Below, piece by piece: positions 14,701 to 20,856 of a stretch of 39,271 bases of DNA. Origin of the DNA: an uncultured Clostridia bacterium (GTDB lineage: Bacteria; Bacillota; Clostridia; Christensenellales; UBA1242). The stretch covers positions 1 through 39,271 of the forward strand of contig CALVOB010000003.1 in the NCBI GenBank assembly GCA_944350095.1, given 5' to 3'. The first letter of the stretch is position 1. Each line of letters opens with the position of its first letter. Under the pieces are notes generated by a model, which was given only the letters and a program-made list of their open reading frames with translations, made no database searches and was not told where the DNA came from. Position numbers and translations under genes: made by a program.

Positions 14701-17700
14701 TGTGAAGTTGTCAGATATTATTTTACTGAATGTATCATCTAACCCATTTACTTTTAAAAGTAAATCAACATTTATTTCTTCTTCAACAAAATCCATTTTA
14801 GAAGTTTGAATATTATGAACGCCAAGCATATCACCTTCTACAACCAATTTGTCATTAGATGTTTTACATTCAACACTTAAATCATTTTGAACTAAATTTA
14901 TATTTCTATTAATAGCAATTTTTGATGTAGAAACTGATGTGGATACAACATCTGACTTTCCATGTTTTATAGAAATTGAAGTTTCATCTCCAAGTTCTCT
15001 TCCCGCATAAGATAAGGTATAATCAGAAATTTTGTATATAATTACAGCATTAAAATCTCTTTTTAAAGTGTAATCGTACTTAGAGAACACGCTAAAAGTA
15101 AATGCCCCTGTGTTTACACCTTGAATATTTATATAACTAGAACCAGCAAAAATTGGAGCATTTTCAGCTATAATTCTTATTGAAGAATAGTTATCAATTC
15201 CAAATAAATTTTTATAACTAACTGTATTCCAACTTGAAATTACAGCATTTTCCAAATCTGTAAGTGTTATACCGTCAGCTTCATAATAGAAGAAAATTAC
15301 ATTCCCCTCGTTATCTACTAAGCTTAAATCGCTGTTTACAATATTAATTACAGAAATATCATCTAATTCTTCATCTTGCATTATTGCATTAAAGTATGGA
15401 TATCCTAAATTTACATTAGAAGCAAAATTCCAAAGTTCATTTGAACCAAACGAAATTCCTGTATATTCATCTTTTCCTGGATAAACTGATGGAGTATCAA
15501 TTTCCTTATAGTTTGCAATCATTTTATAAGGTTCATCACTTGCAAACATGTACACATTTTCAAGATAACTTACAGTACCATTATTTGCAAAACCTAAATA
15601 GTTTCCAACAAATAAATCTGTATTTACTTTTGCAAAACTAGCATTTATATTTTTTGTGTGCTCATTTGATAAATCTATTTCACCTACAAGTGCTCCAATA
15701 TTTAATCCAAATAAAACATTCGCAGGTTGTTTTTCACCATCAACCAATGTTGTAACATAAGAGTATGCATAACTATAAGTTAAAGTTCCTGCACTCATTT
15801 TCCCAACTAATCCACCAATAGTTGTACCAGTATAAGAGGATATGATAGTGTCGGAATATCTATAAAATTCAACCTCTGCATAATCAATGTCGCCCTCGTT
15901 TACACCTGCTATACCACCAACATAGGAGTTAGGATTATTGTTTTCAATAGAACCGTAAAATTTAACATTAGATATAGTTCCTCTATTAATTGCAACTATA
16001 CCACCTGTTTGCGTATTTGCTCCAGTTGGCGTAACACTACTTGGCAAGTAAACATTTTCATTTACCCAAGTGTCTACTGTAACATTTTTAATTGTACCAT
16101 CGTTTTCTTGTGCAACAAAACCGTCTGTAGCTTCACCAATTAAAGTTAAATCTTGAATAATTGCTCCATCACCTATAATTGTGAAAAGAGATGTTCCATT
16201 TAAAAGAAGAGTATGACAATTTTCTTCGTTTTCTAGTTTGCCAAATAATCCACCTATAAATGTAACAGTTTTATCTGTTCCATCTTCATCTGTATATTTG
16301 TCGAGCGGAGTTGTTATAGCATTATCTAAATCAGTAATATCAAAAATTATTGTATAATAGAGCATAGGATAATTTTTTATCCAATTTCTTAATTCTTCCA
16401 AAGTTTCAACTTCATAAGAAGTTTCTCTAGAACGACCATCTGCAATCTTTATAGGTATATATTTTGCAACATCAACATCACCTGCTTCATATCTTCCGTT
16501 TATATAGCAATCTTCAGGTGCAATGCGTATAAATCCAGAACCTCCTATAGTTTGATTTTTAGAAAGTGTAACAAGTCCAGAGGTTCTATTTACTGTGATA
16601 ACATTAGCATCAGTTCCATCATTAGGCAAAAATTCATAGATTAAATTTGTATTGAGAGGAACATTTGAGGTATCAGCATGAGCTTCAATATCAAAAGTTT
16701 GGTCTGAAACCTCACCATTTAAATTCCTTTCAATTTCAAGATATATTCCGTTTTCAACAGTAACATTATCTAAAATTATATTTTGAACTTTGTTAGCTCT
16801 TCTTATTACAAGATAAAAAGACCTATTAGTATTAACACCAAATTCATTAGCCATAACAAGAAGATTATCAGTGATTACACTAGCAATAGCAAGTCCACCA
16901 CTTACAAGCTGATAAGTGCTTTTTGCATTTATTGTAATTTGTTTTAAATCTTCTGAAAAATTAACTGTGTAAAGTGTTTTTATATCCGTTTGAGTTTGTC
17001 CTACATAAGTTACATTAATATCGTATGAACCTTTTTCATTATATTCTTCATTTTGAATTGCCCAAGTAACTTTATCGTATGTAGGTTGATTTAATACATC
17101 ACCGTTGTTAAAAACTAGATTAAAAGCAAGCGTTGTGCTATCCTTATTTGCGTCCCCTACGCTATCCTCGGAATAAAGAGTTGCACTAGACCTTGAAAGC
17201 AACATAGAAGTTATAGGAATATAACTTTCTATAATAAAATATTGATAAATTTCTTTTGTTTGTTTTTCACCCGTTTCTTTATTTAAATAGTAGCCAGAAA
17301 GTTTTGCTCTTACTAAAACTTTTCCCTCTCCAGAAACAATTAATTGATTGAAATTATTTAAGTAAATAGAATTTAAAATTTGAGATACATTTACATAGTC
17401 TAAATCTTCAAAAACAACATTTTCAAAAGCATTTTGATAGCTATCAGCATAAGCATCGCCGTCGCCTAAAATTACCTCTCCACCAAAATCATATGTAACA
17501 ACAACATTTGTATTAGCATTTACATTTAAGCCAACAGTTTCTCCTCTTTTTATTGAAGCAACAAAAACATTTTGACCATCAATAATAGTATCTTCCACAT
17601 TTCCAATTACAGATGTTTGTTGAGGCGAAGGAACTGAAATTGAAACATTGTTATCCATAGCCTCAAAAACTTCTACTTTAGCTCTTAAAATTTGACCGTT

Positions 17701-19410
17701 AGAAAGTCTTATTCTAAGTTCTCCAACTTCTTCAACCCCCTCCTTTGAAGCGATTGTAACACCATAACTATTATATGTAACATCACCAACTACAATAGTT
17801 CCCAAAGATTCTGGTTGAGAGGATACGATATCAAAAGCATTGCCTGTTTTAGTTAAACTAACATATCCTAAATTTATGTTTGTAGGAGCAACAAGGAATA
17901 TAACTTGTTTTGTCATTGTCTGATTTGAAGTTAGATAGTAATAATAGGAAGAATCATCTTCTAAAATAGCATTATAGAAAGCTACAGATTTTGCCCCAAC
18001 CTTTGGAACTAAATTAAGCCTTTGACTTACCGCGTTATTTGCCTTAGAAACAACTCTAATAAAACTAGAAGCAGTTACATTCTCTTTAGATGCAACATAA
18101 ATTGTATCCCCACTTGTAATATCAATTACATAAATACCTTGTTCGTTTTGAGTTGGTGTAATAATGTTACCGCTTGAATTATAAAATACAAAGTTTGCAT
18201 AAGCACCTGTTTCAAGCTCTATTGTAATACCTCTATTATTTTGAGAAACAGTTGTAGGACCAATTTCAAAACTTAGTTCTAAACCCTTTACATTTGCGTA
18301 AAAATCATAAACATCAAGCGAAGCGCCATCTTCAAGTAATGTTCCATCACTATATGTTCTTATTGTTGATACAGTATCATAAGCAGATATTATTATTTTT
18401 TCTGTAGTTACTTTTTCTTCATAATCCGAATATTTTATTTCAAAAACAAGTTCGTCAGAACCTACACTGCCTTTTGGTCTAATAATAAAACTATAAACAT
18501 CGCTTGTTTGTTGATAAGACACAACTTCTGCAATGTCATTATATTTAAATTTAGGAGTTACAATATATTCATCGCTATTAGCTTTGATTGTAATTAATAA
18601 AGAGTTTTTACTTTGTAAGTTGTTTGCTATTGTAAACTCATAATAACCATCATTATTTTTTTGAGGTGTAATTTCTTCATAAGGTGTTGTGTTTGAATAA
18701 AAATAAGATTGAGTATATGAAATTTGCTTTAAAACATTAAGTGTTATTGTTATAGGGGAAATTTGAGGATTGTTTTTTGAAGAAACTAAAACATCAATTG
18801 TATTATTAGTCGAAACATATTCATCAGAAACAAGCAAAACATTATTTTCAATGCTTGCCCCAGATATACCTTGTGGAAGAGAAAATTCTACATCTTTTTC
18901 AGTAGTGTCGGAAGGAATGAATGAAACAAGATTAGAAGTTAAAGTTGTAGGAGTACCTTGCACCACATATAGAAGTGAAAGATTAGAAGTTGATTGTAAA
19001 CCTGTAACTCTTTTAACAGAACTTACATAAAAACTTGCACTTTTATTCCCGTCTAATGCCGTAACAGTAATTTGAACATTATTTACAATTCCTGTTACTG
19101 TTATAGAAACTTCACTAACATTAGCTACAACATATTTTGTTGAAACAACAACCTTTTCACTAGAAGAACTTGCCAAAAGTTCTTTGCTTACATTGCTAGG
19201 AGCATTTTCTAGAGAAACAGATAATGTTGTAGAAGCTGTGTTGTTTTCATCAAGTTCCATAACAAGACCACTCTGAGTTACAGAGTCTGGCAAAACTACT
19301 TTAACATTTTTATAAGGGTCACCACAAGCTGTTAGCAAAGTAGACATGGCAATTATAAGCATAATTGCCAAAACAGCAGGACTTGTTAAAATCTTCTTTA
19401 AAATCTTCAT
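2746..19410 (-). CDS. Giant GLUG-repeat surface lipoprotein (5554 aa)
   Basis: The start chosen is ATG 19410, because GGAGGAAAAG lies directly before it and the signal peptide begins there. The in-frame TTG at 19455 has no such site. The signal peptide ends in the lipobox LLTAC (Cys29). Residues 30 to about 980 look like Ig-like beta domains. Beta-helix blocks with GLUG-type repeats (GGIVGENYG, GGLVGLNQG and similar, at least 25) occur at roughly 990-1270, 2215-2630, 2680-3260, 3270-4370 and 4400-4850. Beta-rich linkers separate them. Residues 4880-4925 are a glycine-rich hydrophobic segment, followed by about 630 more beta-type residues. No LPXTG signal or enzyme motif was seen. The family is known from large bacterial surface proteins, often adhesins. 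The exact role here is unknown. The gene has its own consensus promoter and heads the two-lipoprotein operon. Confidence 0.93.
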   Translation of the reverse strand: MKILKKILTSPAVLAIMLIIAMSTLLTACGDPYKNVKVVLPDSVTQSGLVMELDENNTASTTLSVSLENAPSNVSKELLASSSSEKVVVSTKYVVANVSEVSITVTGIVNNVQITVTALDGNKSASFYVSSVKRVTGLQSTSNLSLLYVVQGTPTTLTSNLVSFIPSDTTEKDVEFSLPQGISGASIENNVLLVSDEYVSTNNTIDVLVSSKNNPQISPITITLNVLKQISYTQSYFYSNTTPYEEITPQKNNDGYYEFTIANNLQSKNSLLITIKANSDEYIVTPKFKYNDIAEVVSYQQTSDVYSFIIRPKGSVGSDELVFEIKYSDYEEKVTTEKIIISAYDTVSTIRTYSDGTLLEDGASLDVYDFYANVKGLELSFEIGPTTVSQNNRGITIELETGAYANFVFYNSSGNIITPTQNEQGIYVIDITSGDTIYVASKENVTASSFIRVVSKANNAVSQRLNLVPKVGAKSVAFYNAILEDDSSYYYYLTSNQTMTKQVIFLVAPTNINLGYVSLTKTGNAFDIVSSQPESLGTIVVGDVTYNSYGVTIASKEGVEEVGELRIRLSNGQILRAKVEVFEAMDNNVSISVPSPQQTSVIGNVEDTIIDGQNVFVASIKRGETVGLNVNANTNVVVTYDFGGEVILGDGDAYADSYQNAFENVVFEDLDYVNVSQILNSIYLNNFNQLIVSGEGKVLVRAKLSGYYLNKETGEKQTKEIYQYFIIESYIPITSMLLSRSSATLYSEDSVGDANKDSTTLAFNLVFNNGDVLNQPTYDKVTWAIQNEEYNEKGSYDINVTYVGQTQTDIKTLYTVNFSEDLKQITINAKSTYQLVSGGLAIASVITDNLLVMANEFGVNTNRSFYLVIRRANKVQNIILDNVTVENGIYLEIERNLNGEVSDQTFDIEAHADTSNVPLNTNLIYEFLPNDGTDANVITVNRTSGLVTLSKNQTIGGSGFIRIAPEDCYINGRYEAGDVDVAKYIPIKIADGRSRETSYEVETLEELRNWIKNYPMLYYTIIFDITDLDNAITTPLDKYTDEDGTDKTVTFIGGLFGKLENEENCHTLLLNGTSLFTIIGDGAIIQDLTLIGEATDGFVAQENDGTIKNVTVDTWVNENVYLPSSVTPTGANTQTGGIVAINRGTISNVKFYGSIENNNPNSYVGGIAGVNEGDIDYAEVEFYRYSDTIISSYTGTTIGGLVGKMSAGTLTYSYAYSYVTTLVDGEKQPANVLFGLNIGALVGEIDLSNEHTKNINASFAKVNTDLFVGNYLGFANNGTVSYLENVYMFASDEPYKMIANYKEIDTPSVYPGKDEYTGISFGSNELWNFASNVNLGYPYFNAIMQDEELDDISVINIVNSDLSLVDNEGNVIFFYYEADGITLTDLENAVISSWNTVSYKNLFGIDNYSSIRIIAENAPIFAGSSYINIQGVNTGAFTFSVFSKYDYTLKRDFNAVIIYKISDYTLSYAGRELGDETSISIKHGKSDVVSTSVSTSKIAINRNINLVQNDLSVECKTSNDKLVVEGDMLGVHNIQTSKMDFVEEEINVDLLLKVNGLDDTFSKIISDNFTKSFKVKLFNGADNIISETKELTIEPIDSHAQNVEVVVYTDRNDEKDLVASILNDETLQIDGYTNYGGVTVINDYTIENSDPKDSSDYPGISNIDIYNEYRIFTNGYVEIKIYNPEVVAYTDKTMTTVVNSDNTDYNNLAKYFKQTYKVTFGIIDDNKIRALNYNGELFEISLFANSTGVSTNFDLKVDTQKLSYINTSHYPLSGVSWENVDDTQRLTYTYYTIPQSLLAPGDEGLLNIELFPTYSNYSYIEVTTKTINGSAYQVRLGLMEKLDNAYKFIRKTTGYETFTNGIRVFNPTLENSIGSLYLRTFIPSDIEQDTIYELKIVAYDENGVELKTDSYRLSVQHIGKPDLYVNGEKQAIIARGGSGEVSITVNADQNISSLIIDNIQDGIVSYDPLTYTIDETTNLKKYTTNVYFSTDLTPKDGDNYISITAITSREINGSIREEQETVYVAVADFVLNEEGTQLKTDAYNKDVLTVNVGTTQKLEFDFDVDFYLANDSLSRFNTYNYYSTDANPDKDSYIVNGFYDNLPFDFDYDSSNSVIVANFIDNLYYVNNRGDSEELSKVFNRQNGQIQANGYCSFVVDGSNLYVRGLEATTGSVDLLLRIPIQIPNGTDTPTRTYLEYYFTINVVLETNEDKPVIVDTAEKFLNMVNSSEPLDYILTEDIYLLDYTPINTNNIRSFDGNNKTIHILSYNIPTDQTSLSFALFNEVLEDTTLKNIRVNTYYGGKLDLNMTNVTSVDVAGFAITNNGIITNCEVVAYSYVGADRPAPQTPGLTVNYGYSNIDVSAIQSRIAGFVINNENGSITNSRVGGTSLEIANGTAIIPSTFNIVGQGDIAGFVYTNSGIIASSFFMNGTISNQTSSGSDTSTAGFVVNNNGEIRLSYAKGVYANTTEIHATGAGIETASVGAGFAYENSGIIEDSYSNIMLTTIGDKQSGRLSAGFVYINNAEGIVRRSYSASRIENSNSTQMNFLGVDVNLNLQNYGLVENSYYYNSDTSLDDEYASSDMESLYNTTVNRVLDPDIKDSFYGFAFSNSSVEGYVSDGVWYMTTRGPELVSANNISVSSRILKVEELSSEGDIVDYSFTYADGYRYGSSKNPIIIRNETEFNQVFGGDTANVSSSVAYYYDLVSNKAFGNYRIVNNIDLSNLLSDETGLTLRSTEMSLTPTYSNQNEINGLGLLDGNSFTISGIELVSTLGGANTSYGLFKELENGAVVMNLNLVIEGVNATGVNYVGALAGTVNSSRVINVSVSSSSVDQNAVIYGYNTAGGVAGRIIGDSYVSNVSAENLTIIAGNEATGVTQQFYNRAVRNNISYAGGIAGVIDIYTNVNDYTFSNALSEPNVLTLKATGNMQVYGATVGGVVGFLGPQTMLQDALFELSSTQDDYSQKLVAYKFSAGGIVGENYGYIFMVRAEHASEDQLEIENNYATYYNSPSDSINRGNLSLFEYGESTSYTQQYIGGIVGEFVTGKLEKSYSKINVKSSNATYAGGIIGGITDRDNKSLGGLEDYGNTETLSLSFEELYSTGDLFANVGAGGIFGYITSGVWNKITLEKINAINYLSVPTTLGSASGEYSVIDGKNYINNIYDIYYMDSEPLNIVLNQTNYDVHALESYTSQNIPFYTNKSLSSAVINEENYIIYEDVQNIVELKESSNADYVNEMNKIFRNAGWDQEYWVTESDDSVPHLFPHLTFRVEPSVIYIRVASDLEYLQQDSNKTFVIIGTADNGIVEVGDWLATTKPGFTVQGFSGLLRGFNASGNYGLDFTVKNSTNKITNPLFESTITGAQFSNFVIKNMGTGGISDTNYQPNISSILVDSATGTTFENIVIENCSIAPSQTESNSIQNYDAGLLIRTSDKCSFSNIEFTDTYNNNINLTVDYNSIEVGASISVGMIAGSIGYTTSKNVTVINGVKLSNTNINITFIGTSVEKNLTLNVGHIAGRTGSIDLDLVNYEGNLEDQSNVFNLSTVIAGTNSDSAIQTLNAGGLVGKTNGSIEANLLQKNATFDNLDIEFSLSAGINKNETVPINVKSASVGGLFGIITAASKYMFTVEKLSESNEFRYYVNNNINLNVVGGTGEYLNYGGAIGQADGSLILNNVETQGKTTIKSSAISNVGGIVGLVSQRLESENLIASNDISFEQSDSKEKDNMFGGIVAKVGNSDNNSGNNSGSSTSLFVNYSLNECLFDISSSKIYFGGVIAAILNLPDSSSESSLSITKCVSGGSLVVNNSAGFVSAGGIVGSILENTSTKSINAVIAENVAYTDLQFKSKPSSEENTTIGGIVGRAATGSQIYTNYSLSSIIYPYSRGNEKIGVLVGDVNNSFTDKQNYYSNQLSLMVATESEVENLKVANLGYNSIITQVKNSSLSGIGLADLIGEAHYGSKLNPFYISPDGKIYVNSNRQDEVACFKSDKNKWIIENNSNVSTSVYEYLGQAGQDPFSIELPERKYFKVEVSEDSSLVKNLNNIELKNSAIFADGATVQITTNIVNNEYETNTFINKLDENSFVTGIKVYVDTRATEDTNLSHYEIEDVLDKNNVDTGDDKATAYYGGLVGINNGIVYACNSVNSDETSDDANIEKTKGISGGISINNIPDTIESGDIKDIPVNKLIIGGLVAINGEKGFISDSFSMVDIITDDSTLVDIVTDDSTIDAENGTAYIGGLVGLNQGEIDSSYSTGYVQSNLNNSNQNVYSFSYDDKFKNSDNVEVVGEVKNSYTIAKAKSAMGTTGVFGQGADTSNYYDQTATELTSKSGCGTKFTVDYMSVYNSLESDILTKGKLSKTKFAQNPTINYGYPYFGGSGYVTTDTSADYMKINTGDGSESNPFQIPSAGKWQQLTKSGENSKSIDYNATTISIYNWSQNFELIYDIDFESAGIDSITPAGEAQKENTTADINHNYFTGNFDGNNKIISNVEIENDDELAVGLFGYVGDTGTNPTFVTIQNVILSNCTITASKADSSKTSAGAILGIGRNVTISNCHSINNKITAYNNAGGIAGSITEGSVVIEKCSNTGRNGKVFSNGAGSTIMTTAGGILGYVIGQTESNDENSSRVSLYVTIEECYNTGYVVAGDDEATSDETLPLYAYASGILGTAGKIADYTKAEITYVENKYVNVNNSYNKGNILANAMVPKPVDNAYMAFKNIDGKPVRNEAYKKVGTYYMLKQDCTSPNAGYNEDFFYYIYGINLYVLCRQAYASGISTNTNINGCYNVGEINNNESDIATIAKSEQYRLDYTIVTGTSNVGEKSSYTGDTSNDVYGESYNLNAMSNSNENYEIYHTSGDANYERIRSTFLKLLSDGKTIAYEDKEVLSDVSIGAGIGFGVGAVGVGSVILAVGMIPGIGWAAVGVAAVGALIGWVAGSDPRETYDLLKVVDPNDTSIENKIYINDEVFGSGTYTIANSNLNNSDFYTTKSHPNYYDTDSYVAPLGYSSNITSSYFLEDKCNVSSSDKSGYNFGNNNLGNDYNSKRTLEQLTNEYENSDTYKSETTINYSYISEDSIDGYYTYYLPEDEITVSKSNVSLIGNEANKEYTLIDHKGQQYLYYNKVYDVGSASENELISYAWQIDGQINSAYSMDDYIVIKMPNGDNNGIMIPINQKYVKLYYKNENDLTPIYETSDDNKPVQIGWNIKNPYVVIYDVPGNYSNPIHVRLSDEIYISLEDYTEADMVLNYDGKYAGMFRLQGALEISEQVSLDNISKIEFNEVDVAIQYSLKTSSNSATNLYIGKLIEESYAINFNNTENRAYFTFNNGYDEDNLIRESSLYVYNQGANGSHSTIRINPNYLFPEGQDITESSLIYKIYRETADRTAYVIGFLRERKISADPNVAKIDRVNGTITVNYWSIGADTSPWNIDPNGVVNEGLPYLKNLPIEYTYLNKSENNNYTIYTTPKTEGTVFEKVDGGPKLSIFDSYQIINEIPYIASITQKGENEDEDIVINIVFIEEIVEEQQGLTTKKYRYWTSWDQFYSKTFEAEEANYYNYTTIYNGLLFKK
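4636..4773 (-). other. Glycine-zipper hydrophobic segment inside the giant lipoprotein
   Basis: Codons 4880-4925 of the giant gene encode 46 uncharged residues dominated by Gly, Ala, Val and Ile, beginning IGAGIGFGVGAVGVG and ending ALIGWVAG. A central MIPG could be a turn between two membrane helices. The surrounding protein is polar and beta-rich, so this stands out as a possible membrane hairpin or oligomerisation element. Confidence 0.7.
6758..6817 (-). repeat. Tandem 30-bp duplication inside the giant lipoprotein gene
   Basis: Two adjacent 30-nt units (6758-6787 and 6788-6817) match at about 25 of 30 positions. In the protein they give two consecutive copies of a VDI(I/V)TDDST motif. 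The frame is kept, so this looks like a small in-frame duplication by slippage or unequal crossing-over. Confidence 0.8.
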
Positions 19411-19461
19411 CTTTTCCTCCGCATTATTTTGTGCTAATAAAAATTTATTAAACAAAAAATC

Positions 19462-19514
19462 GACACAAAGATTATTTTTTTTAATATATTATATAAAATA
19501 ACTATATTTGTGTC
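19462..19514. promoter_or_regulatory. Inverted repeat bracketing the giant lipoprotein promoter (possible operator)
   Basis: GACACAAA at 19462-19469 and its exact reverse complement TTTGTGTC at 19507-19514 flank the -10 box. One arm overlaps the -35 hexamer and the other falls near +12 to +19. This is a plausible operator for a DNA-looping or dimeric regulator. An eight-base match could also arise by chance in such AT-rich sequence. Confidence 0.35.
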
Positions 19515-19516
19515 AA
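19488..19516 (-). promoter_or_regulatory. Consensus sigma-A promoter of the giant lipoprotein operon
   Basis: Read on the minus strand, TTGACA (19511-19516) is followed by a 17-nt spacer and TATAAT (19488-19493). Both hexamers match the vegetative consensus perfectly. The predicted start near 19481 leaves a leader of about 70 nt before the ATG at 19410. Confidence 0.8.
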
Positions 19517-19568
19517 ACCTATTTAAACTTTTTTGATCAAAAAATTAATTTTTTTTGCGTTGTAAATA

Positions 19569-19597
19569 TTGCTTTTTATGCAATTTTTTAGTATTAT
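19569..19597 (+). promoter_or_regulatory. Putative promoter of the TtcA-like gene, giving a leaderless mRNA
   Basis: TTGCTT (19569-19574), a 17-nt spacer and TATTAT (19592-19597) lie so close to the ATG at 19604 that transcription would begin at or next to the start codon. Only six T residues separate the -10 box from ATG, and no ribosome binding site is present. Confidence 0.5.
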
Positions 19598-19603
19598 TTT
19601 TTT

Positions 19604-20314
19604 ATGAATATAAAACGAGCAATAAATGCAATGCATAGAGCAATAGAAAAGTTCAATTTAATTGAAGATGGAGATAAAATCGCAATAGGTTTATCGGGTG
19701 GCAAAGATAGTCTATTATTAACCGCCTGCCTAGCCAAATACAAAAATTATTCAAAAAAGAACTTTGAGATTACAGCTATTTGTATTGATAGTTTTAATAA
19801 TGTAGACGAAAAAAGTTTAAGAAGTTTTTGTGAGGATTTAGGAGTAAATTTGAAGATTGTTGCTTCCAACATTGGAGAAAGAGTTTTTGATATCAGAAAA
19901 GAAAAAAATCCTTGTAGTTTATGTGCAAAAATGAGGCGTGGAGCATTATGCACCACCTGCAATGAAATAGGTTATAATAAGCTTGCACTTGCACATAATG
20001 CAGATGATATGATAGAAACTTTTATGTTAAGCTTAATGTATGAAAATAGATTAAATTCAATGCAACCAAAAAGTTATATGTCTAAAACAAACATAACTTT
20101 AATACGCCCACTTATTTATTTATGGGAAAGCCAAATTCTTGAATTTACTAAGGGCTTTAAAATATTAAAAAATCCTTGTCCTGCAAATAAAAAAACACAG
20201 CGTGAAAATATGAAAGAAATGATATCAAAAATTAATAAAATATTCCCAGAATTTAATAAAAAATTATTTGAAGCAATTATAAATTATGAAAGATATAATT
20301 TAATAAAAAATTAA
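19604..20314 (+). CDS. TtcA-family PP-loop tRNA thiolation protein
   Basis: This 236-residue protein belongs to the PP-loop ATPase family that adenylates tRNA bases for sulfur transfer. TtcA makes 2-thiocytidine at position 32. The ATP pyrophosphatase motif SGGKDS is at residues 31-36. A CxxC pair at Cys104 and Cys107 and a later NPCP with Cys192 match the three cysteines that hold the 4Fe-4S cluster in TtcA. HNADD at 131-135 matches the conserved histidine-aspartate region. It is shorter than E. coli TtcA (about 311 aa), like many Firmicute members, so the exact base modified is less certain than the family. It is divergent from the giant lipoprotein gene, has no Shine-Dalgarno site, and ends at a strong hairpin shared with spoIIID. 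Confidence 0.88.
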   Translation: MNIKRAINAMHRAIEKFNLIEDGDKIAIGLSGGKDSLLLTACLAKYKNYSKKNFEITAICIDSFNNVDEKSLRSFCEDLGVNLKIVASNIGERVFDIRKEKNPCSLCAKMRRGALCTTCNEIGYNKLALAHNADDMIETFMLSLMYENRLNSMQPKSYMSKTNITLIRPLIYLWESQILEFTKGFKILKNPCPANKKTQRENMKEMISKINKIFPEFNKKLFEAIINYERYNLIKN

Positions 20315-20333
20315 AAATTAATAAAAAATCACT

Positions 20334-20372
20334 AAAAAATGGCTAAAAAATTGATTTTTTAAGCCATTTTTT
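20334..20372. terminator. Bidirectional terminator between ttcA-like and spoIIID genes
   Basis: A long stem, AAAAAATGGCT plus an A-run pairing with a T-run plus AGCCATTTTTT, has one bulged base and a tiny loop. T-rich tracts on both strands let it stop transcription from the convergent genes on either side. Confidence 0.85.
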
Positions 20373-20382
20373 ATTATTTTTA

Positions 20383-20640
20383 CTATTTTTTATTAATTTT
20401 TAAATATTTATTTTTAGTGTAATTTCCCCCTCTAATATGTTTCTCATTAAAATTTTTTTCAAGTACTAAATTAACATTTTTATACAAATTATAATCAATT
20501 TTTTTAAGCCTATGACTAACATCATAATGCACTGTACTTTTACTTATACCAAAAATAAAAGCCGTTTGCCTAACAGTATCACCAGATTCTATTATATGTT
20601 TAGCAAAAATAACAGCTCGTTCATTAATATTTGCTTTCAA
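20383..20640 (-). CDS. spoIIID: SpoIIID, mother-cell sporulation transcription regulator
   Basis: This 85-residue protein matches SpoIIID over its whole length. The N-terminal ERAVIFAKHIIE corresponds to ERTIKIGKYIVE of the Bacillus protein. The helix-turn-helix follows at about residues 21-45, with the hallmark GISKSTVHYDVSHRL. The basic C-terminal part contains HIRGG and TKNKYLK. SpoIIID binds DNA in the mother cell and tunes sigma-E and sigma-K genes. The start is TTG at 20640, preceded by GGGGGTGAG. A good sigma-E-type promoter lies directly upstream, as expected for this gene. The neighbouring spoIIQ matches the clostridial and bacillar order spoIID-spoIIQ-spoIIID, here with acpP inserted. 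Confidence 0.95.
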   Translation of the reverse strand: MKANINERAVIFAKHIIESGDTVRQTAFIFGISKSTVHYDVSHRLKKIDYNLYKNVNLVLEKNFNEKHIRGGNYTKNKYLKINKK

Positions 20641-20661
20641 TACTCACCCCCAATTTTTATC

Positions 20662-20691
20662 ATAATATGAGGGTTTTAGACAAAATATGAC
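20662..20691 (-). promoter_or_regulatory. Sigma-E-type promoter of spoIIID
   Basis: On the minus strand GTCATATT (20684-20691) is followed by a 14-nt spacer and CATATTAT (20662-20669). This fits the sigma-E pattern of a -35 box containing ATA and a -10 box CATAnnnT spaced 14 apart. spoIIID is a known sigma-E target, so sequence and biology agree. The predicted leader is only about 15 nt and consists mostly of the ribosome binding site. Confidence 0.65.
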
Positions 20692-20712
20692 AAGTCTATA
20701 AACTATATTATC

Positions 20713-20847
20713 TTGTTTTACTCGCAAAACAAGTTTGCTATCGCAAACTCACCTTTATAAATCAAGGCATCACTGTTTATATAAAAATCAGTTTTGGTTT
20801 GAGTATAAGCTTCTCTTGCATTACCTCAAAACTTTCGATATTATAAA
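20713..20847. repeat. Intergenic multi-hairpin repeat, copy A (degenerate)
   Basis: This is the first of two diverged direct copies, about 80 percent alike, in the 404-base gap between spoIIID and acpP. It contains successive small stem-loops such as TTGTTTT/AAAACAA and GTTTGC/GCAAAC. AT-rich flanks around 20704-20712 and 20838-20846 can pair at 8 of 9 positions. No open reading frame of note lies in it. Confidence 0.75.
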
Positions 20848-20856
20848 CTAAGTGAT

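Noticed and set aside
19411..19455. Upstream TTG start that would add 15 residues to the giant lipoprotein
   Set aside because: It would put a polar stretch before the signal peptide, and the GGAGG site fits only the ATG at 19410.
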